Below the pieces are notes generated by a model that worked only from the letters and a program-made list of their open reading frames with translations, was not told where the DNA came from and did no database searches. 64,000 nucleotides of DNA, taken from NCBI RefSeq assembly GCF_014204975.1, contig NZ_JACHMM010000001.1, positions 5,580,037 to 5,644,036 on the forward strand, given 5' to 3'. Shown here piece by piece: positions 42,062 to 50,660 of the stretch. Position 1 is the first letter of the stretch. The number at the start of each line of letters is the position of its first letter. The DNA comes from Jiangella mangrovi (GTDB lineage Bacteria; Actinomycetota; Actinomycetes; Jiangellales; Jiangellaceae). The position numbers and the translations under genes are program-made.

Positions 42062-44563
42062 TTAGCGGCCGGGCTTGAGGACGATGACGTCATCGGCGGC
42101 GTAGCGCTGCCGGTTGACCAGGACCCACTTCAGGCCGGGGATGGCCGGCGGGTGCAGCAGGGTCCGGCGCGGCCCGTGGCCGTCGGCCCACGAGCCCTCA
42201 TAGGCGACGGTGAGCGACTGGCCGTCCTCGGACAGCCGGAACCGCAGCGACACCGGGCCGTGCAGCGTCGGCATCCGCTCGAACCGGGTCTCGTGGTCGT
42301 CGCGGATCCAGGCCAGCGGGCACAGCCGCAGCAGGTGGATCTCGTCGTCCACGAGGCTGTCGTCGATGACGGCGTGCCGTGCGGCCCAGGTGATGAGCGG
42401 CTGGACGAACAGCGTCCCGTACATCGCGTTGCGGTGCTCGCCGGAGATGAAGGTGTCCGGCGAGACGGCGCCGCTGATCAGGCCGTACATCCCCTCGAGG
42501 AAGCGGTCGCGGTCGCCGAGCTGCCAGGTGTGGAAGAGGTTCCAGCTGTAGCAGGGCTCGCCGCTGCTCTGCTCGTGGTCGAGGATGACGCGGTCGAGCG
42601 CGGTGTGGTGGTGCGGGTCGAAGACGCGGGTGTTCGGGCCGACGCGGAAGAAGTCGACGTACCCGCGCATCAGCGGGTCGTCGGCGGGGAGCAGGCCGGC
42701 CCAGACCGCCGTCAGCGCGCCGGTGTCGAACGCCTCGAGGAACGGCCACGGGCTGTCCGGCCCGATGAACTTGGTCGGCAGGACGGGGTGCTCGGTGCCG
42801 TCGGGGTGGGTCCAGGTCGGTGCGTCCTCGGCGGCGGCCCGCAGCGCGTCGGCGAACGCCGTGCGGAACCGGTCGGCGACGGCGGCGAACTCGTCCGCCC
42901 GCGGGTGCCCGAGCCGGCGCAGCAGCCGGACGGAGCTGGTCAGGCCCTTGTAGTTCCACACCTGGATCCAGATGGACTGCTGCTCGACGCCAGTGTCGTT
43001 GGACGCCGCCGCCGGCATCAGGCCGGGCACGCCGTCGTGCTCGGTGTAGTCGCAGGCACGCTTGATGAAGTCGCAGGCCGCGACGATCGGCTCCAGCCAG
43101 CGGTCCAGGAACGCCTCGTCGTGGCTGTACAGCGCGTGCCGGGCCGCGCCCTCGAGGATCGCCCCGTGGTCGCCGAGCCAGTCGAACGACTGCAGCGACA
43201 GCGGCGTCGCGAAGAACCCGGCGTTGCTGAAGTTCCGGTACGCCGCGCCCGGTGGCTGCCGCACGCCCTGCACGGCGCGGAACAGGTCGGTGTGCCGGTC
43301 GACCACCTCGTGCCGTCCGAGCAGGTCGAGGAACATGTGGCTGATCATCGACGTGGGTGTGCTCCACAGCAGGTCGTAGCCGAACGACCCGGTGAGGAAC
43401 GTGAACTGCCCGGTGTCGGGGCTCTTCTCGGCGATGATCTCGGCCAGCTGGACGCTGCGGCGGAAGAACTGGTCGACCTGCCGCTCCCCCGTCGAGATCG
43501 CCGACGCCGACGACGGCTGCGGCGACCAGAACGCCTCGCACTCGGCCAGCGCGCCGTCCCAGCCGAGCGCCCACGCGGCGTCGGCGTCGGCCCGCGGCTG
43601 CACCAGCATGGGCAGCATCACGTCGACGTGCGTGCCCTCCGTGGCCGGCACGGACAGCCGCAGGTCGTAGACGCCGGGGTGGCCCTCGGCCTCGACCAGC
43701 GCGATGGTCGCGCCGGCCGGGGTGCCGACGATCATCCGGACGGCGCCGGCCTCGTCGAACACGCGGACGGTGAGCGGCCGGCCGTCGGGGTTCCAGATGC
43801 GATCCGTGCGCAGCGACCCGGCGAGCGGCGCGGCCGACGGCGTCACCTGCATGGTGAGGAACGCCTCCTGCTGCTCCGGCGGGCCGACGAAGTGCTGCAG
43901 GTACACGCGGCTGAGGCGCAGCGCGAAGGTGAAGGTGTCGGGACGGTCGTGCTCGTCGACCCACTCGACGGCGTAGCGCTGCCAGGCATGGATCGGACCG
44001 CCGGGCTCGTCGACCGGCTGCCCGCCGGGCACGTGCGCGAACGAGTACTGCCGCAGCACCAGGCCCTCCTGGCGGCGCCACTCGGTCCACAGCACGGGCG
44101 TCTCGGTGTCCTCGCGCCAGCCCTGGATGCCGACGCCGTAGTCGCCCTTGTACTGGTAGTACGGCTCGTCGGCCAGCGGCGGGATGCCACCGCCCTGCGG
44201 CATCACCGGCGTCAGCTGGAAGTCCTTGCCGCGGTACTGCGCGAGGTAAGGCTTCAGCGTCGGCGCGCTGCTCGGCGGCAGCGCGACGGCCGGCTGGCAC
44301 ACCGTCGTCCCGTTGTAGAACACGTCGAACCGGAACAGGTGTCCCTTCCACCCGACCGGGGTCCAGACCTGGCGCTGCGGCGTCCACCAGGTCTTCGCCT
44401 GCTCAGCGGTCGGCTCGCCGGAGCCGTGCGGCCCCACGCCGGCGGCGGCGGTGCGTAGGGCGGGTCCGGGGGCGGCCGCGGCCACCCCCGGATTCGCGAT
44501 CAGCCCACCGGCGAGCGCGCCGCCGAGGGTCAGAGCCGTTCTTCGGGTCACGTGTGGCGCCAC
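42062..44563 (-). CDS. Tat-exported six-hairpin glycosidase-like protein
   Basis: An 833-residue protein. The N-terminus has a twin-arginine signal (TRRTALTLGGALAGGLIANP). Residues about 50-340 are beta-rich (FRFDVFYNGTTVCQPAVALP). Residues about 350-720 have the helical pattern of (alpha/alpha)6-barrel glycosidases: FTFLTGSFGYDLLWSTPTSM, WLGDHGAILEGAARHALYSH, DGVPGLMPAAASNDTGVEQQ and FDTGALTAVWAGLLPADDPL. A small beta domain ends the protein. Acidic residues in these motifs are candidate catalysts; the exact family is not recognised. The GTG start at 44563 follows GAGGAG at good spacing. It is the first gene of the secreted operon, with a candidate IclR operator 28 bases upstream. Confidence 0.82.
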   Translation of the reverse strand: MAPHVTRRTALTLGGALAGGLIANPGVAAAAPGPALRTAAAGVGPHGSGEPTAEQAKTWWTPQRQVWTPVGWKGHLFRFDVFYNGTTVCQPAVALPPSSAPTLKPYLAQYRGKDFQLTPVMPQGGGIPPLADEPYYQYKGDYGVGIQGWREDTETPVLWTEWRRQEGLVLRQYSFAHVPGGQPVDEPGGPIHAWQRYAVEWVDEHDRPDTFTFALRLSRVYLQHFVGPPEQQEAFLTMQVTPSAAPLAGSLRTDRIWNPDGRPLTVRVFDEAGAVRMIVGTPAGATIALVEAEGHPGVYDLRLSVPATEGTHVDVMLPMLVQPRADADAAWALGWDGALAECEAFWSPQPSSASAISTGERQVDQFFRRSVQLAEIIAEKSPDTGQFTFLTGSFGYDLLWSTPTSMISHMFLDLLGRHEVVDRHTDLFRAVQGVRQPPGAAYRNFSNAGFFATPLSLQSFDWLGDHGAILEGAARHALYSHDEAFLDRWLEPIVAACDFIKRACDYTEHDGVPGLMPAAASNDTGVEQQSIWIQVWNYKGLTSSVRLLRRLGHPRADEFAAVADRFRTAFADALRAAAEDAPTWTHPDGTEHPVLPTKFIGPDSPWPFLEAFDTGALTAVWAGLLPADDPLMRGYVDFFRVGPNTRVFDPHHHTALDRVILDHEQSSGEPCYSWNLFHTWQLGDRDRFLEGMYGLISGAVSPDTFISGEHRNAMYGTLFVQPLITWAARHAVIDDSLVDDEIHLLRLCPLAWIRDDHETRFERMPTLHGPVSLRFRLSEDGQSLTVAYEGSWADGHGPRRTLLHPPAIPGLKWVLVNRQRYAADDVIVLKPGR

Positions 44564-44590
44564 GGTGTCTCCTCAGAAGTCGAATCGATC

Positions 44591-44616
44591 TTTCGGAATA
44601 TCGAAGTTATCTTCTG
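44591..44616. promoter_or_regulatory. Candidate IclR operator, site 1
   Basis: TTTCGGAATATCGAAGTTA (44591-44609) overlaps TATCTTCTG (44608-44616). It lies upstream of the glycosidase operon. The same two elements recur at four other places in this locus. Confidence 0.7.
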
Positions 44617-44697
44617 AATAACCGAGACAATAGCGGCGAAGCGAACGGCAGGGCAAGACCCCGGCGGACGGCGCAGCGGCCGCCCGCCGGGTGCGGA

Positions 44698-45162
44698 TCA
44701 ACGGACTCGGACGAGCGCCTCCACCTCGACCGGGCTGCCGGTGGGCAGTTCGGCGACGCCGATGGCCGACCGCGCGTGCAGACCGACCTCGGAGCCGAGG
44801 ACGTGCTGGACGTAGGCCGTCGCGGCGTCGGCGACCAGGTGCTGCTCGATGAAGCCGGGCGCGCTGGCGACGAAGACGGTGAGCTTGACGACCTCCGCCA
44901 CCTGCTCCAAGCTGCCGAGTTCGGTGCGCAGCGTCTCGAGCACGTTGGCCGCGCACTGCCAGGCGCACTGCCGGCCGGTCTCGAGGTCGACCTGGTCGCC
45001 GACGCGCCCGGACGCGATCAGTGCACCGTCGGGCCCGTTGGCGGTCTTGCCGGACGTGGCGACCAGGTCGCCGTACCGGCGGATGGCCGCGATGGACGGG
45101 CGCTGCGGCCCGGCCGGTGGCGGAGTGGCGGGCGCGGACGCGTGGCGGTCGTCGCTGGTCAC
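44698..45162 (-). CDS. RidA/YjgF-family protein
   Basis: A 154-residue protein of the RidA superfamily, which hydrolyses reactive enamine/imine intermediates or acts in related deamination steps. Recognisable parts are IRRYGDLVATSGKTANGPDG, QCAANVLETLRTELGSLEQV, VVKLTVFVASAPGF and SAIGVAELPTGSPVEVEALV. The RidA-type Arg (HARSAIGVAELP) is present. The GTG start at 45162 has AAGGAG upstream; a longer frame lacks one. The N-terminal 25 residues are low-complexity Ala/Pro. It is divergent from the IclR regulator, and its promoter contains site 2, so it probably belongs to the same regulon. Imine intermediates from the DapA-type enzyme are a possible reason. Confidence 0.87.
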   Translation of the reverse strand: MTSDDRHASAPATPPPAGPQRPSIAAIRRYGDLVATSGKTANGPDGALIASGRVGDQVDLETGRQCAWQCAANVLETLRTELGSLEQVAEVVKLTVFVASAPGFIEQHLVADAATAYVQHVLGSEVGLHARSAIGVAELPTGSPVEVEALVRVR

Positions 45163-45173
45163 GTGGACGTCTC

Positions 45174-45212
45174 CTTCAGACTGTCGAACTTGCCTACGGC
45201 AAACAGAAGATA
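45174..45212. promoter_or_regulatory. Candidate IclR operator, site 2
   Basis: CTTCAGACTGTCGAACTTG (45174-45192), then the dyad TTGCCTACGGCAA (45190-45202) and CAGAAGATA (45204-45212), in the 104-base gap between RidA and iclR. It is the least similar of the five 19-base sites (12 of 19 to site 4), but has the shared CAGAAGATA exactly. Confidence 0.6.
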
Positions 45213-45266
45213 GAGTGACACAGGGCAGATCCCGTAGGCTCGGGGCCTCGGACGCAGGGAGCACGT

Positions 45267-46079
45267 ATGCCGGGCAATGACGTCAACGAGGGCGGCGCGA
45301 GTCAGGACCGCGCGCCGTCGCCGGCGGTCGCACGGGCGCTGACGGTGCTCGAGACGCTGGTCGACTCCGACGAGGGCATGACCCTCACCGCACTGGCCAA
45401 GCGCACCAACATCCCGCTCGCCACGTGCGCCTCCATCGTCTACACGCTCGAGCAGCGCGGCTACGCCCAGCGCCGCGTGGTGGGCCGCAGCCACTTCTGG
45501 CGGCCCACGCTGCGACTCTACGGCCTGGCCACGCAACTGGTCCGCAAGGTCGACCTGTCGTCGGTGGCCCAGCGCGAGCTGCGCGAGCTGGCCGACCTCG
45601 TCGGCATGCCGGTGCACATCGGCGTGCTGACGGGCGACTCCGTCGTCTACGTCGCCAAGGCCGCCACGCCCGGGTTCATCCAGTTCGACACCTACCCCGG
45701 CAAGGTCGCGCCGTTCAACCTCACTGCGCTGGGCAAGGCCATCTCCGCGCACCTCCCCGAGCGCGAGCTCGAGCCGCTGCTCGGCCACCTGACGCCGGGC
45801 CGCGGCCCGCGCGCCGCCGAACCGACCCGCGAGGCGTTCCTGGCCGAGCTCGCCGACGTCCGCAAGCGCGGCTACGCCCTCGAGGACGAGGAGGAGCAGG
45901 CCGAGATCGCCTGCGTCGCCGCACCGTTCTTCGACGCCGACGGCCGGGTGGCCGGCGCGGTCGGCGTCACCGGGTTCTCCCGCGACCTCACCGGCCAGCG
46001 CCGCAAGGAGGCCCTGGCCGGCGTCGTCGAGATCGGCAAGACGGTCTCGCGCAAGCTCGGCTTCGACGACCTGCGCTGA
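45267..46079 (+). CDS. IclR-family transcriptional regulator
   Basis: A 270-residue regulator. The N-terminal winged helix contains ALTVLETLVDSDEGMTLTAL and the recognition region AKRTNIPLATCASIVYTLEQ (about 44-63). The effector domain (about 90-265) shows VGMPVHIGVLTGDSVVYVAK, FNLTALGKAISAHLPERELE and VAGAVGVTGFSRDLTGQRR. IclR proteins bind short inverted repeats and respond to small acids. The five similar sites around it, at 44591, 45174, 46127, 51602 and 52652, make it the likely controller of the whole 37.7-55.9 kb system. Confidence 0.93.
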   Translation: MPGNDVNEGGASQDRAPSPAVARALTVLETLVDSDEGMTLTALAKRTNIPLATCASIVYTLEQRGYAQRRVVGRSHFWRPTLRLYGLATQLVRKVDLSSVAQRELRELADLVGMPVHIGVLTGDSVVYVAKAATPGFIQFDTYPGKVAPFNLTALGKAISAHLPERELEPLLGHLTPGRGPRAAEPTREAFLAELADVRKRGYALEDEEEQAEIACVAAPFFDADGRVAGAVGVTGFSRDLTGQRRKEALAGVVEIGKTVSRKLGFDDLR

Positions 46080-46126
46080 CGTCACGGGCCGCTCGCGACC
46101 TCTTGCGGGCCGCGACGCCGGTACTC

Positions 46127-46168
46127 TATCTTCGTATTCGCGTTTCTAATTTCGATATTGCGAAACTT
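46127..46168. promoter_or_regulatory. Candidate IclR operator, site 3
   Basis: TATCTTCG (46127-46134) and TTTCGATATTGCGAAACTT (46150-46168), just upstream of the dehydrogenase gene. The dyad TTTCG-N5-CGAAA is exact. Confidence 0.7.
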
Positions 46169-46182
46169 GTTCGGGAGGGTCG

Positions 46183-47178
46183 ATGGTCACGGTCGCGCTG
46201 GTCGGCCTGGGTGACATCGGCCTCGGTGCGCACCTGCCGGCGCTGCTGCGCTCCGCCGAGGTGCGGCTGGTCGCCGTCGCCGACCCGGTCGCCTCGCACC
46301 GCGATGCGGCGTCCGCGCTGGTGGACGGCGTTGTCGCCGTCGGCTCGAGCCTCGACGACGCCCTCGCCACCGGGCCCGACGGCGTCGTCCTCGCCACGCC
46401 GCCGTGGGCCACCCCTGAGCTCGCCATCGCCGCGCTGCGGGCCGGCAGGTTCGTGCTGGCCGAGAAGCCGGTCGCGACGTCGGTGGCGGCCGCGGCGGTC
46501 TACGACGCGCTGACCGCCGCCGAGCGGGCGCGGCTGCAGATCGGCCTCACCTACCGGCACGACCCCGCGATCCGTCGGCTCGAGAGCTGGATCGGCGACG
46601 GTGTCCTCGGCGGCCCGCTGCTGGTGCGGGCGCACATCTACGACGAGCGGCGCGACCCCGCCGACGGCGAGCACCTGGACCGCATCCGCGGCACGCTCGC
46701 GCACGGGATGCCGGTCGTGCACGAGGGTGCGCACGTCTTCGACTGGCTGGCGCACCTGCTCGGGCCGGGCGGGCTGAGCGTCGACGACGCCTGGGCGCTG
46801 CGCACCGACGCCGACCTCCCGGCGCCGAACCTCACCGGCGCTCGGCTGAGCCACCCCGCCGGGCACCGCGTGCTCGCCGAGTTCGGCTGGCTCACCGACG
46901 CGCTCCCCCGCTGCGAGCTGACGTTCCTCGGGCCGCGCGGGCTGGCGACGCTGGACGGCGCGACGTTCGACCTGCGGCTCGAGACGGCCGCCGGCGAGCA
47001 GACCGTCGTGTTCCCCGGCGAGCGCGGGCCACGCTGCTTCGACCTGCAGGTGGCCCGGTTCGCCGCGCTGGTCCGCGGCGACACCGTGGCCCCCGATCCC
47101 GACCTCGACGCCGGGCTGGCGGCGCTCGCCGTCGCCGAACGGGTCGCCACCCGTGCCATGGACGGAGTCACCGCATGA
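46183..47178 (+). CDS. Gfo/Idh/MocA-family oxidoreductase
   Basis: NAD(P)-dependent sugar dehydrogenase-like protein of 331 residues. The N-terminal Rossmann fold starts VTVALVGLGDIGLGAHLPAL (3-22). The family motif EKPVATS is at about 95-101, followed by a beta-sheet substrate domain with candidate catalytic His in MPVVHEGAHVFDWL. It probably oxidises a cyclic sugar to a lactone or keto-sugar in the cytoplasm. GGGAGGG precedes the ATG. The end overlaps the creatininase-type gene (ATGA), and site 3 lies upstream, so it begins the plus-strand catabolic operon. Confidence 0.9.
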   Translation: MVTVALVGLGDIGLGAHLPALLRSAEVRLVAVADPVASHRDAASALVDGVVAVGSSLDDALATGPDGVVLATPPWATPELAIAALRAGRFVLAEKPVATSVAAAAVYDALTAAERARLQIGLTYRHDPAIRRLESWIGDGVLGGPLLVRAHIYDERRDPADGEHLDRIRGTLAHGMPVVHEGAHVFDWLAHLLGPGGLSVDDAWALRTDADLPAPNLTGARLSHPAGHRVLAEFGWLTDALPRCELTFLGPRGLATLDGATFDLRLETAAGEQTVVFPGERGPRCFDLQVARFAALVRGDTVAPDPDLDAGLAALAVAERVATRAMDGVTA

Positions 47179-47915
47179 CGCTGCTGCGCTGGGCCGACGT
47201 GTCCCGCGAGACGCTGAACGAGGCGCTGCCGGAGGCGCTCGTGGTGCTGCCGGTCGGCGCCACCGAACAGCACGGCCGGCACCTGGCCACCGGCACCGAC
47301 GCGCTGCTGGCGGCGACGGCGGCCGAGCGCGCCGCCGCCGTCGCAGCCGAGCGGGCGGCCCGCTCGCTGGTCCTCGCCCCCACGCTCTGGTTCGGCGCGT
47401 CGGACCACCATCTGCCGTTCGGCGGCACGCTGTCGCTGACCCCCGAGACGCTGCTCGCGGTGCTGGTCGACCTGCTGCGCTCGGTCGCGGAGTCCGGCGG
47501 GCGCCGGGTCGTCCTGGTCAACGGGCACGGCGGCAACGTCGGCGTCTGCCACGCCGCCGCGGCCGCCGCCTCGACCCGGCACCGGCTCGCCGTCGCGCAC
47601 GTCGACTACTGGCGCTTCGCGGGCAACGGCGGCGCGGACGGCGTCAACGTCCCCGGGCACGCCGGCGAGTTCGAGACGTCGCTGGTCGCCGCCGTCCGCC
47701 CGGAGGCCGCGACCGGCCCGGCCGAGCCCCGGGAGACTCCGCCGCATGCCAAGGCCACCACCGGCGCCACCGTCCACGCCGCCGAGCTCTGGTCCGCCAT
47801 CGACGGCTACACCGACCACCCCGAGCGGGCGAGTGCCGAGCACGGCGGCGCCTGGCTCGACACCGTCGTCGCCGGCCTGGCCGACTGCCTCGCCGGCCTG
47901 ACCGAGACTCTGTGA
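47175..47915 (+). CDS. Creatininase-family amidohydrolase/lactonase-like protein
   Basis: A 246-residue metal-dependent hydrolase. Metal-binding residues are visible in GATEQHGRHLATGTDALLA (Glu, His, Asp), GASDHHLPFGG, LVNGHGGN and GHAGEFETS. The family opens cyclic amides such as creatinine or dehydrates formamides; some members sit in sugar pathways. Following a dehydrogenase, opening of a lactone or lactam-like ring is plausible (inference). It starts within the upstream stop (ATGA) and ends 7 bases before the first amidohydrolase. Confidence 0.85.
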   Translation: MTLLRWADVSRETLNEALPEALVVLPVGATEQHGRHLATGTDALLAATAAERAAAVAAERAARSLVLAPTLWFGASDHHLPFGGTLSLTPETLLAVLVDLLRSVAESGGRRVVLVNGHGGNVGVCHAAAAAASTRHRLAVAHVDYWRFAGNGGADGVNVPGHAGEFETSLVAAVRPEAATGPAEPRETPPHAKATTGATVHAAELWSAIDGYTDHPERASAEHGGAWLDTVVAGLADCLAGLTETL

Positions 47916-47922
47916 GGACCGC

Positions 47923-48681
47923 GTGATCGACTTCCACACCCACACGCCGGCCTGGAACACCATCAGCTGGCTCGGCGGCGCGACGTTCGGGGTCGACGAG
48001 TTCGTCGGCTTCATGGACGCCAGCGGCATCGACCGCGCGGTCGTGCTGAGCCACGACGGCCTGTTCAACCCGAAGCCGGAGGCCAACGACGAGCTGGCGG
48101 CGTTCGTCCGCGCCTACCCGGACCGGCTGGCCGGGTTCGGCACCGTCACGCCGCGCGACCCGGACGCCGTCGCCGAGACCGAGCGGATGGTCGGCGAGCT
48201 GGGCCTCAAGGGCATGAAGCTGCACCCGTGGCTGCAGGGCTTCAGCATGCACGAGCCGGCGCTGGACCCGATCTGCGAGGTCGTCACGGGCGCCGGCGGC
48301 ATCCTGCTCAGCCACGACGGCACCCCGCCGTACTCGACGCCGTCGCAGATCGCCGCGCTGGCCCGGCGGCACCCGCGGCTGCCCGTGGTGCTGGGCCACG
48401 GCGGGCTGCACGACCTGTGGCGCGAGGCGCTGGCGATGACCCAGGAGACCCCGAACCTCTACCTGTGCATCTGCGGCACGCCGCCCTACGCCGCCCGCAC
48501 GATCCTGGCCGAGGCCCCGCGCGAGAAGGTGCTCTTCGGCACCGACGCCGGGCTGTCGGACAAGGCCAGCCAGGACTACGCCGCCGCGCGGGTCCGCGAG
48601 ATCGACGGCTGGGGCATCACGGCGGAGCAGAGGCACGCGATGCTGGTCGAGAACCCGGCGCGACTGCTGGGGGCGGCATGA
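47923..48681 (+). CDS. Amidohydrolase (ACMSD/amidohydrolase-2 type), copy 1
   Basis: Cytoplasmic TIM-barrel metal hydrolase of 252 residues. All five expected metal ligands are seen: HxH in IDFHTHTP, His in LLSHDGTPPY, His in VLGHGGLHDLW and Asp in LFGTDAGLS. Related enzymes open sugar lactones or decarboxylate ACMS-like acids. The start is the GTG at 47923. Its stop overlaps the start of the enolase-type gene (ATGA). With the dehydrogenase and dehydratase around it, lactone hydrolysis is the best guess. Confidence 0.85.
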   Translation: MIDFHTHTPAWNTISWLGGATFGVDEFVGFMDASGIDRAVVLSHDGLFNPKPEANDELAAFVRAYPDRLAGFGTVTPRDPDAVAETERMVGELGLKGMKLHPWLQGFSMHEPALDPICEVVTGAGGILLSHDGTPPYSTPSQIAALARRHPRLPVVLGHGGLHDLWREALAMTQETPNLYLCICGTPPYAARTILAEAPREKVLFGTDAGLSDKASQDYAAARVREIDGWGITAEQRHAMLVENPARLLGAA

Positions 48682-49782
48682 CGGCGACGATCGCCGCCGT
48701 CCAGACGGCCGCCGTCAGCCTGGAGGCGCACCCGGACCTCGTGGTCCACGGCGCCCGCGGCGCGCACGACCGCTCCGACTTCCTGCTGGTCAAGGTCGTC
48801 ACCAGCGACGGCGTCGAGGGGTTCGGCGAGGTCAGCGCGACGCCGATCTGGAGCGGCGAGGACGGCGTCAGCGCACGCCACTTCGTCGAGACGATCCTCG
48901 CGCCGGCGCTGGTCGGCCGGCCGCTGGCCCCGGTCGGCGGGCTCGAGGACCTCATGGACACCGCGTTGGCGCGCAACCCGTTCACGAAGGCCGGCGTCCT
49001 CGATCGCACTGTGGGACGCGTGGGCGCGCACGCTCGGCGTCCCGCTGGCGGTCGCGCTGGGCGGGCCGTACCGCACCGAGATCCCGGTCAAGCTGTCGCT
49101 GTCCGGCGACGGCGAGAAGCTCGAGCGTGCGCACGCTGCCGCCGTCGCCGCCGGGTTCGGTGCGTTCAAGGTCAAGGTCGGGCTGGGCGTCGACGGCGAC
49201 GTCGAGCGGTTCGCGCACGCCCGGCAGCTGGTGGGCGAGAAGACGTTCCTCGGCATGGACGCCAACGGCGGCTGGTCGCGGTCCGAGGCGGCGCGGGCGA
49301 TCCGCGCGCTGACGCCGTACGGCCCGGCTTTCGCCGAGCAGCCGGTGCGCCCCGACGACCTGGCCGGGATGCGGTCGCTGCGCGACCTCGGGCTGCCGGT
49401 CGTCGCCGACGAGTCCGTGTTCGGCACCGACGACCTCGTCCGCGTGGTCGAGGCCGGCGCCGCCGACGTCGTCAGCCTCTACGTCGGCAAGAGCGGCGGG
49501 CCGGGCCGGGCGGTCGCGATGGCCGGCCTCGCGAGCGCCTTCGGGCTGGACGTGCTGATCGGGTCCAACGGCGAGCTGGGTCTCGGCGCGGCCGCCCAGC
49601 TGCACGTCGCCGCCGCGCTGCCGCGGCTGTCGGCCATTCCGTCGGACATCATCGGCGCGCACTACTACGCCGAGGACATCCTGGCCGAGCCGCTGGCCGG
49701 CGACGGCGCCGTCGTGCGGCTCGGGACGTCGCCCGGCCTCGGCGTCACCCTCCGAGACGACCTGCTGCGGGAGTTCCGATGA
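48678..49782 (+). pseudogene. Enolase-superfamily (mandelate racemase/muconate lactonizing) enzyme, one frameshift
   Basis: The N-terminal capping domain reads from ATG 48678 (ATIAAVQTAAVSLEAHPDLV, ARNPFTKAGV) to about 48998. The barrel continues in the next frame (ALWDAWARTLGVPLAVALGG) through FKVKVG, the metal ligands in LGMDANGGWS, FAEQPV and VADESVF, and YVGKSGG, to the stop at 49782. The span is 1105 bases, one more than a multiple of three; dropping one C at 48998-48999 gives a smooth 367-residue protein with a complete active site. The family dehydrates acid sugars or epimerises acids after proton abstraction next to a carboxylate. Either a sequencing error or a recent mutation. It lies between two amidohydrolases with ATGA overlaps at both ends. 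Confidence 0.82.
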
Positions 49783-50660
49783 TCGTCGACGTGCACGCGC
49801 ACACCCCCACGCACCGCGACGCCGTCCCCGACGACGAACGGCGGGTCTACACCGGCTGGCGCACCGACCGCGCGGTGACGACGACCAACTCGTGGGCCGA
49901 CTACGACGAGGCGATGGCCGACGCCGACGTCTCGATCGTCTTCAACATCGCCGTCGACGATCCCGAGGCCGCCACCGGGCTGCCGTACCGGCCCGAGGAC
50001 ACCAACACCTCGACGGCGGCGTTCGTCGCCGCCGACCCGGCCGGGCGCATCGGCTTCATGTCCGTCGACCCGACCCGCGCCGACGCCGTCGAGGAGGCCG
50101 AGCGCTGCCGCGAGCTGGGCCTCGTCGGCGTCAAGCTCGGCCCGAACTACCAGGACTTCGACCCGCTGTCGCCGCGGGCCACCGCGTTCTACGGCTACTG
50201 CGAGCGCGAGGGGCTGCCGATCCTGTTCCACCAGGGCGCCTCGCCCATCCGGCACGCGCCGCTGCGCTACACCTACCCACTGGTCACCGACGAGATCGCG
50301 CTCGCCTTCCCGGAGCTGCGCATCGTCATGGCGCACATGGGCCACCCGTGGGGCAAGGAGACGGTGGTGACCATCCGCAAGCACCCGCACGTGTACGCCG
50401 ACGTCTCGTCCATCTACCTGCGCCCGTGGGTCTGCTACGAGTCGCTGCTGGCCGCCGTCGAGTGGGGCGCGGCGCACAAGCTGCTGCTCGGCTCGGACTT
50501 CCCGATCGCCAACACCGGCGAGGCCATGGCCGGGCTGCGCCGGGTCAACGCGATCACCGAGGGCACCGCGCTGCCGCGGATCCCCGACGAGGTGGTCGAG
50601 CAGATCATCCACGCCGACGCGCTGGGCGCGCTGGGCCTGTCCGTGAAGGAGACCCCGTGA
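49779..50660 (+). CDS. Amidohydrolase (amidohydrolase-2 type), copy 2
   Basis: TIM-barrel metal hydrolase of 293 residues with intact ligands: HxH in IVDVHAHTPTH, His in LFHQGASP, His in VMAHMGHPWG and Asp in LLGSDFPIAN. Also typical is VGVKLGPNYQDFDP. It resembles members acting on lactones or aromatic acid derivatives; substrate unknown. It begins in the stop of the enolase-type gene (ATGA), and its own stop overlaps the next start (GTGA). Upstream extension of the open frame through the frameshifted gene is not coding for this protein. Confidence 0.86.
   Translation: MIVDVHAHTPTHRDAVPDDERRVYTGWRTDRAVTTTNSWADYDEAMADADVSIVFNIAVDDPEAATGLPYRPEDTNTSTAAFVAADPAGRIGFMSVDPTRADAVEEAERCRELGLVGVKLGPNYQDFDPLSPRATAFYGYCEREGLPILFHQGASPIRHAPLRYTYPLVTDEIALAFPELRIVMAHMGHPWGKETVVTIRKHPHVYADVSSIYLRPWVCYESLLAAVEWGAAHKLLLGSDFPIANTGEAMAGLRRVNAITEGTALPRIPDEVVEQIIHADALGALGLSVKETP

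Noticed and set aside
39872-44458. A 1528-codon open frame on the plus strand
   Set aside because: It runs antisense to three well-supported secreted protein genes, is Arg/Gly/Ala/Val-rich, and has no motifs. It is an artefact of high GC in third positions.
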